Shown here piece after piece: positions 7,753 through 15,659 of a stretch of DNA of 38,581 nt (within the stretch, counting starts at the first letter, position 1; the number at the start of each line of letters is the position of its first letter). The notes under the pieces were generated by a model that was not told the DNA's origin, did no database searches, and was given only the letters and a program-made list of their open reading frames with translations. Origin of the DNA: Actinomycetota bacterium (GTDB lineage: Bacteria > Armatimonadota > SYMT01); NCBI GenBank assembly GCA_005805375.1, contig SYMT01000045.1, positions 1 to 38,581 of the forward strand, in the 5' to 3' direction. Both the position numbers and the translations under genes were made by a program.

Positions 7753-10026
7753 ATGCCTCGCGCCGACCTGCTCGCGCTCGACGCCGAAAGCCTGGCGGTC
7801 CTGGCCAATCGAGGACTGGTCCGCCGGGCGCTCTCCGAACTGACCAGTAGTCAGTACACCTGCGAACTCGCTGATACGGCCGGCACAGTCACGGTGCGCT
7901 GGTCCGACCCGGTCGAATGCGTATTCCCCGCCGGAAAGACGATCCGCGAGGCCCGCTGCAGTTGCCCGGCCACGGCTCTCTGCCGGCACATTCTGCGCTC
8001 CGTTTTCGCGTACCAACGCACTGCGGTGGACGGTAGAACAGCGAGTGGCGAACGGCAAGCGGCGAACGGTGACGAACCGCCCGCACCGAGCCGCGCGGGT
8101 GAGCAAGCGCCCCCCCCTCAGACGGACCCCTCGCTGCGGCCCTTCGTACAGGAGCAAGCGGACCGTCTCGTACCCGCCCCCCTGCCGCGGCCCTCGGTGC
8201 GAGAGCAAGAGAGCCACCCAACGGATCGGGAGCACGTGAACGGCAACCGGGCTACATCGCCGGCTGCTCCGCTCCCGGGTTCTCCGGCAGCGGAGCAGCC
8301 GGGTGAAGTCCAGCCCTGGGACCCGGGAACAATCCCCGATGCAGAGATTGCGAAAGCCTATCGTTCCACGGTGCTCGCACGAATCCGAAGTACCTACGAG
8401 CAGGGACACGTCCTCGAACTCGCCCGCACACAGCGACCCACCGCGCGCATCCGCACGTTGTCCTGCACCGTGCGCTTTCTCGTGCCGGGGGACTTGCGTT
8501 ACACCCGGTGTGACTGTGCCGAACGAGCGCCGTGTAGTCATGTCCCACTCGCAATCTGGGCATTCCGGGCCCTGCCCGACGACCAGCCCGGAGGGCTCAT
8601 CTCGACGCGGCGCGACCCGCTTCCCGTGCCGGAGCCGGTGCTGGACGCGCTGGAAACGGCGCTGACGGAATGGGCGATCGTCGGCGTGTCAAACACGCCC
8701 TCGATACTCACCGATCGCCTGCGCCGCCTGGAAGAAGAAGCCCGGAACGAGGGGCTCGTGTGGCCGGCCGAGATCGTCGCCGACTTGCTGGTCCAGCATC
8801 GCGCCTATGCGGACCGGAATGCGCAGTTCCACCCTCCGCGCATTCCGGAACTGGCGGGGGAGCTTGCGGTCAGGATCGCCGCCATTCGGGCCAACACCGG
8901 CGGGGCGCCGCCCCTGTTCGTGCGGGGCTCCAGTGCCGATCGCACGACCGAGGTTGGAGCGGCCCGGCTGGTGGGAATCGGCTGCGGCGCAACTCTGCGC
9001 CGCGGGCAGGTGGAGGTCACCGCGTGCATGCAGGACATCAGCACCGGCTCCGTCATTGCACTCTCCCGAGCGTTCGCGGACCCGCCGGCCGACACAGGAC
9101 AGGATCCCGAAGATCTCTGGCGGCTGGCCGGGCGGCCGGTGCTCAACGGGTTTTCCCTGTCTGCCCTCGGCGCCGGCCAGATGCTCACCCGAGGAGGGAA
9201 ACGCACCGCTGCCGGCGTGTTTCTGCCTCCCCGCACCCTGGCATCCGTGTCGTGCAGCCCACAGGCCTATCGCTGGGAAGCACTGCATGGCCCGTTGCTG
9301 GTCGAGGACCTCGCCGAGCTAGAGGCGCGACTGGCGGGACAGCTTCCGAGTTGCCTCTCTCCCCGCCGGATCACGGAAAACCTGGTGGTGTGCCCGGTGG
9401 CCGGAGTGCGGCAGGCCGGCTTCTCTGCACCCCAGCAGGTGGTGTACGCAGTGATCGTGGATACCCGGGGGAACGTGGGCCACCTGTTGCATCCCTACAC
9501 GACCCGCGGTCGGGCCGGCGCCGAAGCGATGCTTCAGCGGCTAACAGCCGACGGAGAGGCGCTCCGCTTCGTTGCGGCCCGCGTACAGCGTGCGGTTGCC
9601 GGAGTACGCCTGGCCCCTGTGGGACTGGTGTTCGAGGAAGGAAGCACGCGCACTCTCGTGCAGCCGTGGGTAGAACGCCCGACTGCCGCTGCCGAGGTTT
9701 CCGACCCTGCAGTGGCACCCGGTGGGAGCAGCGCAGCGCGTGATCCGCTCGCCGAGTTCCTCTCCGAACTCGGTGACTTACTGGGTGAGCAGTGGCTCTT
9801 GGGGTTGGAACGCCGCGATGAACGGTTGGTGCACAACTGGCGAGCCCTGCTGGACCGGGGCGGGGCGCTGGGCTTCCACCGGCTGCTCGCCCCAATCCGG
9901 GTGTTTTGCAGCCTTCTGGAAGCGCGCCGCCACATCGTCCAATGGCAACCAATGCCGGCGGCACGAGCGTTGGTGGAACTTTCTCTGGTGGTCCGCGCCG
10001 CGGCGGAGGAGGTGGCCCTGGTCTGA
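7753..10026 (+). CDS. double SWIM zinc-finger protein of the DUF5682 cassette
   Basis: This 757-residue protein carries two SWIM-type zinc fingers with the same CxCx5CxH spacing: C69/C71/C77/H79 (CSCPATALCRH) and C253/C255/C261/H263 (CDCAERAPCSH). A Pro/Glu/Ala-rich linker (~90-195) separates them and looks disordered. The long C-terminal part (~280-757) is not recognised. It contains hydrophobic strands and a conserved-looking helical end. SWIM domains usually mediate contact with DNA or protein. The gene starts one base after the VWA stop, which supports a common complex or pathway with VWA and DUF5682. Two fingers in one cassette protein could indicate fusion of two SWIM units. Confidence 0.8.
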   Translation: MPRADLLALDAESLAVLANRGLVRRALSELTSSQYTCELADTAGTVTVRWSDPVECVFPAGKTIREARCSCPATALCRHILRSVFAYQRTAVDGRTASGERQAANGDEPPAPSRAGEQAPPPQTDPSLRPFVQEQADRLVPAPLPRPSVREQESHPTDREHVNGNRATSPAAPLPGSPAAEQPGEVQPWDPGTIPDAEIAKAYRSTVLARIRSTYEQGHVLELARTQRPTARIRTLSCTVRFLVPGDLRYTRCDCAERAPCSHVPLAIWAFRALPDDQPGGLISTRRDPLPVPEPVLDALETALTEWAIVGVSNTPSILTDRLRRLEEEARNEGLVWPAEIVADLLVQHRAYADRNAQFHPPRIPELAGELAVRIAAIRANTGGAPPLFVRGSSADRTTEVGAARLVGIGCGATLRRGQVEVTACMQDISTGSVIALSRAFADPPADTGQDPEDLWRLAGRPVLNGFSLSALGAGQMLTRGGKRTAAGVFLPPRTLASVSCSPQAYRWEALHGPLLVEDLAELEARLAGQLPSCLSPRRITENLVVCPVAGVRQAGFSAPQQVVYAVIVDTRGNVGHLLHPYTTRGRAGAEAMLQRLTADGEALRFVAARVQRAVAGVRLAPVGLVFEEGSTRTLVQPWVERPTAAAEVSDPAVAPGGSSAARDPLAEFLSELGDLLGEQWLLGLERRDERLVHNWRALLDRGGALGFHRLLAPIRVFCSLLEARRHIVQWQPMPAARALVELSLVVRAAAEEVALV

Positions 10027-10123
10027 AAGGGTGCGGCCGCGCACTGCGGCGCCATGAGGGCGCCGAGAATTGTTCCGGGAGCGGTGACAACCGAGATTCA
10101 CAGTGCGGAAGGAGGAGGCAGGC

Positions 10124-10825
10124 ATGGGTGAGTTTGACGGCGGGTCCGCCTGGTTGGTGCAGCACTTCGGCCGGGCGTTGCTCGGCCTGGCCGGAGTCAC
10201 CCTCTCGGGCGGGGTGACGGCCCTCGCCCCCAAAATTGGTGTTGCCACCCGCGTGCCCGACGGCCTGCTGCAGGCCGACGCGACCGATCCCGCTGCGGTG
10301 CCGGAACTCTACCTGTTGGAAATCGCCACGCGGGGTGAGACCCGGTTGCCGCAGCAGATGCACGACGATCTGGCGCTGTCCCGGCTGGCCTTGAAGCGCG
10401 TGCCCAACGGGGTCGCCTTCGTCCTCTGGCCGCATGCCGCGGCGGGCCTGGTCGAGCGGCACCGGGAAGAGAGTTCGCGCGGGTGGTCTTCTGTGGAGAC
10501 TCGGTGGAAGGTGATCCGGTGCTACGAACTGGATGCCGCCGCAGTCCTGGTGCGTGGAGAACCAGGGTTGGCGCCGATCGCCCTGGTGGCGCAGACAACC
10601 GAGCCGGCACCCCGGCTGGCGGAGCAGGTGCGGCAGTTGGTGGACGTCCAGGTGCCAGATGGGGTGGAGCAAGCGAACCTGCTGGCGGTGTGTCAGGTGT
10701 TTGCGGAGCTTCGCTATAAGGTTGCTGCCGCACTGACCTCATCGTCGCGTCCGGCGTCCGTGCCCAGGCGAGATAGCAGTCTCCGCGCGGTTGGTGCCGC
10801 ATTGGCCCGACTTCCGCCCCGGTAG
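10124..10825 (+). pseudogene. Rpn/PD-(D/E)XK-type nuclease family protein, C-terminally truncated
   Basis: The 233-residue frame starts at ATG 10124 after a strong GGAGGAGG Shine-Dalgarno. It follows the N-terminal half of Rpn-like nuclease/transposase proteins: MGEFDGGSAWLVQHFG..., VPDGLLQAD (candidate catalytic Asp), then LYLLEIATRGETRLPQQMHDD, in which the family has its E-x-(A/Q/K) active-site strand. It continues through VEQANLLAVCQVFAELRY and then loses similarity: the last ~30 residues (KVAAALTSSSRPASVPRR...) replace the expected C-terminal domain. The nuclease core may still be made. It is the complementary half to the remnant at 3562-4004, though the shared 84-base segment is only ~83% identical, so the two come from different family copies. 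Confidence 0.6.
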
Positions 10826-10870
10826 TGCTGATTGCCGCAGCGACGGTCGCCGACGCACATCGGGAAGTGG

Positions 10871-12754
10871 TCAGCGTTCGCTGTCCACCCGGAGAGGGCG
10901 GAACCCGTTCACGTTGAAGCGGCTGTCAGGAGTGCCGTAGCCGCGCGCAGTGATGCGCAGGTTGGCGGGGTTGCCCATCCACGACGAACCACGCAACACT
11001 CGAGAACTGCGATTCGGATCGTCGGGGCCCTGTGGATCTTGCGCGGGACTCTGCCGGTAGTAGCTGGAAATGTACCGATCAGCGCACCACTCCCAGATGT
11101 TTCCTGCCATGTCCAATACCCCGCACCAACTGGCGCCCCGGGGCCTGGATCCCACTGGTGCAGGCTTTTCCGCACGATACACGGCAAGTTCGGGGGTGAT
11201 CACCTGTGAGCCCCAGGGATGGCGGCGACTTTCCGGTCCACGCGCCGCGTACTCCCACTCCGCCTCGGTCGGCAAACGGTAGAGAACCTGCCCGCCGCTT
11301 TTCCGGGACGCCAGTGTCAGCCAGGCACAATAGAGGACGGCATCCCACCAGTTGACTCCGACAACCGGCTGGTCCGGGCTGTTGAAACGTTCGTCCTGCC
11401 AGAATTGCGGTTCGGCCACCGCCGGATTCCGGGCCAGCAGGTCCGCCAGGTGGGGATACTGCTGCGCTTCGGCAGCCAGGTCCGCCGGGAGGTTCCCGAG
11501 AAGGGGAGGAGCTTCACGTAGAAACTGTGCATAGCGGGCATTTGTGACGGGGTGCTGGTAGACCCAGAACCCGCTGGTGATCTCGACCGGATGGGATGGC
11601 TGCTCTGAAGCTTCGCCCCGATCGGCGCCCATCGAGAACGTCCCGGGCGGTACCCACAGCAATGGAGCCCCGTCCACGGAGTTCTCCACCACCTCGCCGG
11701 CGGCGCGCGTGGGAGCTGCCGCGGCGTCCCGGAGCACCTGAACGGTAAGGTGGAGGTCTCCTGTCTTACCGCCGTTCCGACCGGCCCCGCCTCCGCCGGG
11801 GAAAAGGAGGCGCTGCCCGTGGGTCACCCCGGGAGAAACCGGTACGCGCGGCATCACGGCTCCTGGAAGCGCATCGAAGGTCCCGCCCGCCTGCGCTTGC
11901 GCCGGGGTCAGGCGCAGCTCCCCGTGCAGTTCGGCGCCGGGAGTGGGGCCGTACACCGCCCGGCCCGCCCGAGTCAATTCTGCGCGCATCTCTGCCGCGG
12001 TCTTGAAGCGTTTCTCCCGATCCCGGTCCAGGGCCTGCTGCACGACGGCAGCTACCGCCTCCGGTACCCCCGCCGGCAGGGGTGGGAGCGGGGCAGCGAG
12101 AATGCCGCCCATCAGCGCAGCCAGATCCGCTCCGACAAACGGTAACTTTCCCGCCAGCAATTCGTACAGGATCACCCCGGTGGCCCAGATATCCGTCTGG
12201 CGGCTGATCGTACCGGAGAACGCCTCCGGCGGCATGTAGGGCAACGTTCCTGCCCAATTGGACGTGTGGAAAGAGGTGGTGCCGAGCCGGGCGATCCCGA
12301 AATCCGACAAACGAGGGCTGCCTGCTTGAAGCAAAATATTGGCCGGCTTCAAATCCTGGTGGAGAATCTGGCGAGAGTGAAGGTGCTCGAGACCTTCCAG
12401 AATCCCTTCAACCAGGTCCACAGCCTCGGCCACAGGCAGCCGGCGCTCTGCCTGACTCCGCAGCCGGTCTTCGAGCGCGCCACCGTCCACGAACTCGCTT
12501 ACCAGGACGAACTCACCGTCGTACACGTTCGCATCAAGAACCGGAACGATGTTCGGATGACCGCTGGCCCGGACCCAAACACGGGCTTCTTCCAAAAACC
12601 GTTCGGCTCCCGCGGATCGGTCGAGCGCCACTTTGAGGGCAACCGGAATTGCGACCGGGCCCTCGCGCACTGCACGGAAGACGAGTCCGAACGCCCCGCG
12701 CCCGAGTTCTTGTTCCAGCCGATACGGCCCCACAGTTCCGCCAGATCGAAGCAT
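10871..12754 (-). CDS. Ser/Thr protein kinase fused to a DnaJ-C-terminal-like domain and an FGE-sulfatase (SUMF1) fold domain
   Basis: This 627-residue protein has three parts. A Hanks-type kinase (~9-265) has GRGAFG, Lys41 (VALK), HQD at 132-134 (non-RD), Asn139, DFG at 151-153 and PPEAF. Residues ~272-342 (ELRLTPAQAQAGGTFDALPG...VSPGVTHGQRLLFPGG...GDLHLTVQVL) look like the substrate-binding C-terminal domain of DnaJ/CbpA. Residues ~355-627 form a SUMF1/FGE-type domain (PPGTFSMGADRGEASEQPSHPVEI, RLPTEAEWEYAARG, MAGNIWEWC). The two copper-site cysteines of true FGE align with Gly and Asn, so it should not make formylglycine. No transmembrane segment is seen. ATG 12754 starts just before the kinase; the longer open frame upstream is unsupported. 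It is last in a three-gene operon. Confidence 0.85.
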   Translation of the reverse strand: MLRSGGTVGPYRLEQELGRGAFGLVFRAVREGPVAIPVALKVALDRSAGAERFLEEARVWVRASGHPNIVPVLDANVYDGEFVLVSEFVDGGALEDRLRSQAERRLPVAEAVDLVEGILEGLEHLHSRQILHQDLKPANILLQAGSPRLSDFGIARLGTTSFHTSNWAGTLPYMPPEAFSGTISRQTDIWATGVILYELLAGKLPFVGADLAALMGGILAAPLPPLPAGVPEAVAAVVQQALDRDREKRFKTAAEMRAELTRAGRAVYGPTPGAELHGELRLTPAQAQAGGTFDALPGAVMPRVPVSPGVTHGQRLLFPGGGGAGRNGGKTGDLHLTVQVLRDAAAAPTRAAGEVVENSVDGAPLLWVPPGTFSMGADRGEASEQPSHPVEITSGFWVYQHPVTNARYAQFLREAPPLLGNLPADLAAEAQQYPHLADLLARNPAVAEPQFWQDERFNSPDQPVVGVNWWDAVLYCAWLTLASRKSGGQVLYRLPTEAEWEYAARGPESRRHPWGSQVITPELAVYRAEKPAPVGSRPRGASWCGVLDMAGNIWEWCADRYISSYYRQSPAQDPQGPDDPNRSSRVLRGSSWMGNPANLRITARGYGTPDSRFNVNGFRPLRVDSER

Positions 12755-12815
12755 AATCGCGAGTGAGTTCACGAACGAGGCGGGAAGTTCCTGCACTACC
12801 CGGATTCGGGCAACG

Positions 12816-13679
12816 CTACGGATTCCACCGCAGCACCGACGCTTCCGCGGGCGTGACCAGGCGTATGGAACCGTCCGCAAAACCGACACAGGCAGCCCCA
12901 AGATGACGGAAATCCAGCTTTCCATCGGCTCCTTCGTAGAAGACGACGGTGGCGCCCGGTCGAAACATCTTTTGCTGCGAGGCGGCTTCGATCTTCGGAT
13001 TCAGCGTGTACGGAGTGCGGGTCTCCGGGCACACAAAATGGGCGGGGTCCTTCCGCACATACGGGAGCAGCCGGGACTGGTAGTTTTTCCGGCTGAAGGC
13101 GAAGCGATCCTCATGGTCATCCACGAAGAACCGCACCCCGACCAGAAGATTGCGCATGTTCAAACGGCACAGTTCCCGCCTGGCTGCCTGACGGGACGCC
13201 AGTACCGCATCCGGATCGGTGAGGGAGGCGAAAATGGGCGCCAGCATGCCCGTGGGCGATCCGAGGGACACAGGCGCTCCCGGCGGGCGGACTTTCCAGC
13301 CCTGAGGCCCCCGCACGAGTTCAACGCGATCTTCCAGCGACTGCCGCGGTGCTGTGGGGGGTGTCACCTCCACGATGACCTTGAGCGCAACCGTCGCACG
13401 TTCGCCGTATTCCTCGGCACGGACCTGCTCCACGTTCAGGGTCACACGGCCGGCGCGCTGCGACTTCAGATCCACTTCCAGGGTTGCCAGGGCAGGTGCT
13501 GGCCCGGCCGTGGTCAGGAACCCGGCGGCGCGTTTCAGGTCCAGGGCGTTGAGCGCCTCGATCAGGCTCCGGACGGCCGCTTCGGGAGTCGTTCCCCCCG
13601 GCGGCTCTCCGGTGGAGTGGGTCATTCCACCCTGTGCCAGGATCCAGAGGATGAGGATAACCGGAAGTATCGCTCTCAT
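12816..13679 (-). CDS. secreted protein with C-terminal H-X9-DG (DUF1559/pilin-like) motif
   Basis: This 287-residue protein starts with a signal peptide (MRAILPVILILWILAQGG). A ~110-residue segment resembling an NTF2-like or lipoprotein-type fold follows (TPEAAVRSLIEALNALDLKRAAGFL...). The C-terminal half is like the globular part of DUF1559/pilin-type proteins: CRLNMRNLLVGVRFFVDDHEDRF, then LLPYVRKDPAHFVCPE, then a perfect H-X9-DG motif (RHLGAACVGFADG). The type IV pilin N-terminal helix is absent; a cleavable signal replaces it, so it is probably a soluble or envelope-bound derivative. Its start overlaps the stop of the lyase gene (ATGA), so translation is coupled. The kinase gene follows 61 bases downstream. 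The role is unknown. Confidence 0.7.
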   Translation of the reverse strand: MRAILPVILILWILAQGGMTHSTGEPPGGTTPEAAVRSLIEALNALDLKRAAGFLTTAGPAPALATLEVDLKSQRAGRVTLNVEQVRAEEYGERATVALKVIVEVTPPTAPRQSLEDRVELVRGPQGWKVRPPGAPVSLGSPTGMLAPIFASLTDPDAVLASRQAARRELCRLNMRNLLVGVRFFVDDHEDRFAFSRKNYQSRLLPYVRKDPAHFVCPETRTPYTLNPKIEAASQQKMFRPGATVVFYEGADGKLDFRHLGAACVGFADGSIRLVTPAEASVLRWNP

Positions 13680-15460
13680 CGCGTGCGGCGCACCTCCAGC
13701 GAAAGCTCCCCCCCGGTTCCGGGAGAGAGCGTAATCTGGGGAAAGCGGCGCGGCGCCGGATCCGCCAGCAGGAGTTTGCCGTTGCCCACGGCCAAGACCG
13801 GTGCGTACCCCTCCGGTCGCACCTGCGCAATCCGCCCTGCCTCGACCATCAGGCGCCCCCCCGCCTTCCAGCGCAGGCCGTCCGTCACCTCCTCCGGTCG
13901 AGAATGGCACCAGACGGTCCACTCTTCAGGATTCCGGCGGCGCAGATGCACGCGGCGGGCCTGCCGATCCAGCTCGATGACCAGTGCTTCCTGTCCGCCC
14001 AGCCGGACACGGATGATGGCGAGACGGCCATCGTCACTCAGTTCCGGGCGGACTTCAGCGGCGGAGGTCGTTCCGTTGCTCCCGGCGACCAGCACCGCCT
14101 CACCGCCGGCATGGATCACGACCTGATCCCTTCGCACGCCCACGAGCAGATCGCCCGGTTCCCAAGAGGCCCGCGCATAGGCTTCCCCCACCGACGGGAA
14201 GGCGTACGAGAGCTTCTCCTCGCCAGGCTGCTGCGCGGCAGAAGGCTCGCACCAGAGGTAGGCATAGGGGCCCAGGCAGAAGAGCAGTTGTTCCCCTTTC
14301 GCGGTCACGTAGCGTGTTTTCTGGAGCGATCCGAGCGTGCGATCCCAGAGTGCCAGGCGCCGCAGGGTCGGACGGTGGTACTCCCGGGCCAGTGCGAGCA
14401 GAACGGGAGCGTAGTAGTCAAGCTGCCCGTAGCCCGGCTCCAGCACGACACTGCCGTGCTCAATCCAGTGCTCCGGCCGGTGCTCTCCCGCCACGGCGGC
14501 AAGCGCCAGATCGGCATTCATGGTGGCGGCGAACGGCTGGTAAAGATCGCGGCCCGTCACCCGGCGCAGAGCGTCCATGAAGAACAGGCGGTATTGCAGC
14601 GTGGAAGCCCAGAAGGTGGATCCTTCCGTCTGGGCGCCATCCGGCGCGAGGCCTGTGGGCAAGAGGTGGGTCTCAAACTTGCGGACGGTGGCGGCGAGCC
14701 AGGCGTCTGCGTCCGGCACCTCTCCCAGCAGCGCCAGCGCCAGCACCCCAAACGAGCTCCATTCCACAATGGCGTGATGGGTGTGAAAGCCGGGTCCGGC
14801 AATGGTGGGGGTCGAAAAGTAGCCCTCGAAGTACCGACGGCCGATGCGCGTCAGCACATCCCGGATCTCATCCCGTTCGCCCACGGTCATCCGACCATAC
14901 ACGCAGTCGTAGCCTACAGCGACGCCTTTCAGCAAACGGGTAACCGCATAGGCTTTGCCGCCATCCGGCTCGCCGTCCGCTTCCCGCTGCCACGCCCGGC
15001 AACTGGCCAGCAGCCAGCGTCGCGCAGCAACGGCAAAGCGTTCCTCTTCGCCCAGCGCCGACGCAAACGCCAGATGCTCGGTGATGGCCAGATCGCCCAT
15101 GATCGCGTAGAAGCGGTCGTACAGGTTTTCGTAGACCGGGTCCGGCGTTACGGGGGCGATCCAGGCCTGGCGCGGTTCCCGGCCTAGGCACTCTTCCGCC
15201 GAACGCTGCAGATTGCGCCAGATGCGGGCAGGCACACCGCTCTTTCGCTGCGCGCGCAGCCCGGGCAACTCGGTCGCCGTGAAGTAGAGGCGGGGATGCC
15301 CGGATTGCGGTCGCATGTCAAGTTTCACGTCTTGGGAACGGGTCTCGGCCGCCTGCAAGGTAGAATCCATCCCGATCCCGAGTCCTGCGATCGCTCCCAA
15401 TAACCGTCGGCGGGACAGAGGGTCGGCGGGGGAAGAGTGCTGGGTCATGATGGGTGTCAT
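13676..15460 (-). CDS. heparinase II/III-like polysaccharide lyase family protein with Tat-type signal
   Basis: This protein has 594 residues. The N-terminus has a twin-arginine-type signal (LSRRRLLGAIAGLGIG), so export is likely. HPRLYFTATELPGLRAQRKSG opens an alpha/alpha-toroid region typical of heparinase II/III and DUF4962-type lyases (about 50-380, with GPGFHTHHAIVEWSS and AQTEGSTFWASTLQY). The rest is a beta-sandwich-like C-terminal region (YARASWEPGDLLVGVRRDQVVIHAGGEAVLVAG). Such enzymes cleave uronic-acid polysaccharides; the substrate here cannot be told. ATG 15448 is an alternative start. It leads an operon with the H-X9-DG protein (4-base overlap) and the kinase fusion, which suggests a link between polysaccharide breakdown and signalling. 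Confidence 0.75.
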   Translation of the reverse strand: MTPIMTQHSSPADPLSRRRLLGAIAGLGIGMDSTLQAAETRSQDVKLDMRPQSGHPRLYFTATELPGLRAQRKSGVPARIWRNLQRSAEECLGREPRQAWIAPVTPDPVYENLYDRFYAIMGDLAITEHLAFASALGEEERFAVAARRWLLASCRAWQREADGEPDGGKAYAVTRLLKGVAVGYDCVYGRMTVGERDEIRDVLTRIGRRYFEGYFSTPTIAGPGFHTHHAIVEWSSFGVLALALLGEVPDADAWLAATVRKFETHLLPTGLAPDGAQTEGSTFWASTLQYRLFFMDALRRVTGRDLYQPFAATMNADLALAAVAGEHRPEHWIEHGSVVLEPGYGQLDYYAPVLLALAREYHRPTLRRLALWDRTLGSLQKTRYVTAKGEQLLFCLGPYAYLWCEPSAAQQPGEEKLSYAFPSVGEAYARASWEPGDLLVGVRRDQVVIHAGGEAVLVAGSNGTTSAAEVRPELSDDGRLAIIRVRLGGQEALVIELDRQARRVHLRRRNPEEWTVWCHSRPEEVTDGLRWKAGGRLMVEAGRIAQVRPEGYAPVLAVGNGKLLLADPAPRRFPQITLSPGTGGELSLEVRRTR

Positions 15461-15659
15461 CCTCGAACTTCAACTCGAACTGGTCCTCGAATCCGGCGCG
15501 GTGGTCTGAGAAGCAGGACCGGGTGAGCAGGGTTGTCGTTCCCGAATCGGCGCAATCCTCGAACTCAGTCGCGTGCGATCAATTTGCCGCCGGGCGTCCG
15601 GGTTTCCTTCGTCCCAGAGCGGTCTAACTCCGATCACCCATGTTCCGGCTCCTGCTCTC

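Noticed and set aside
3578-10719. Recent excision or circularisation of the cassette by the two direct repeats
   Set aside because: The repeats are only ~83% identical, and neither side shows the missing half that a simple tandem copy would leave.
10871-11700. Formylglycine-generating enzyme activity for the SUMF1-fold domain
   Set aside because: The two copper-site cysteines needed by true FGE are replaced (Gly and Asn by my alignment), and the only sulfatase-fold enzyme here has Thr instead of Cys.
12633-14126. Long plus-strand open frame (497 residues) across the kinase and H-X9-DG genes
   Set aside because: Arg/Ser/Pro-rich antisense shadow without domains; the opposite strand carries well-matched genes.
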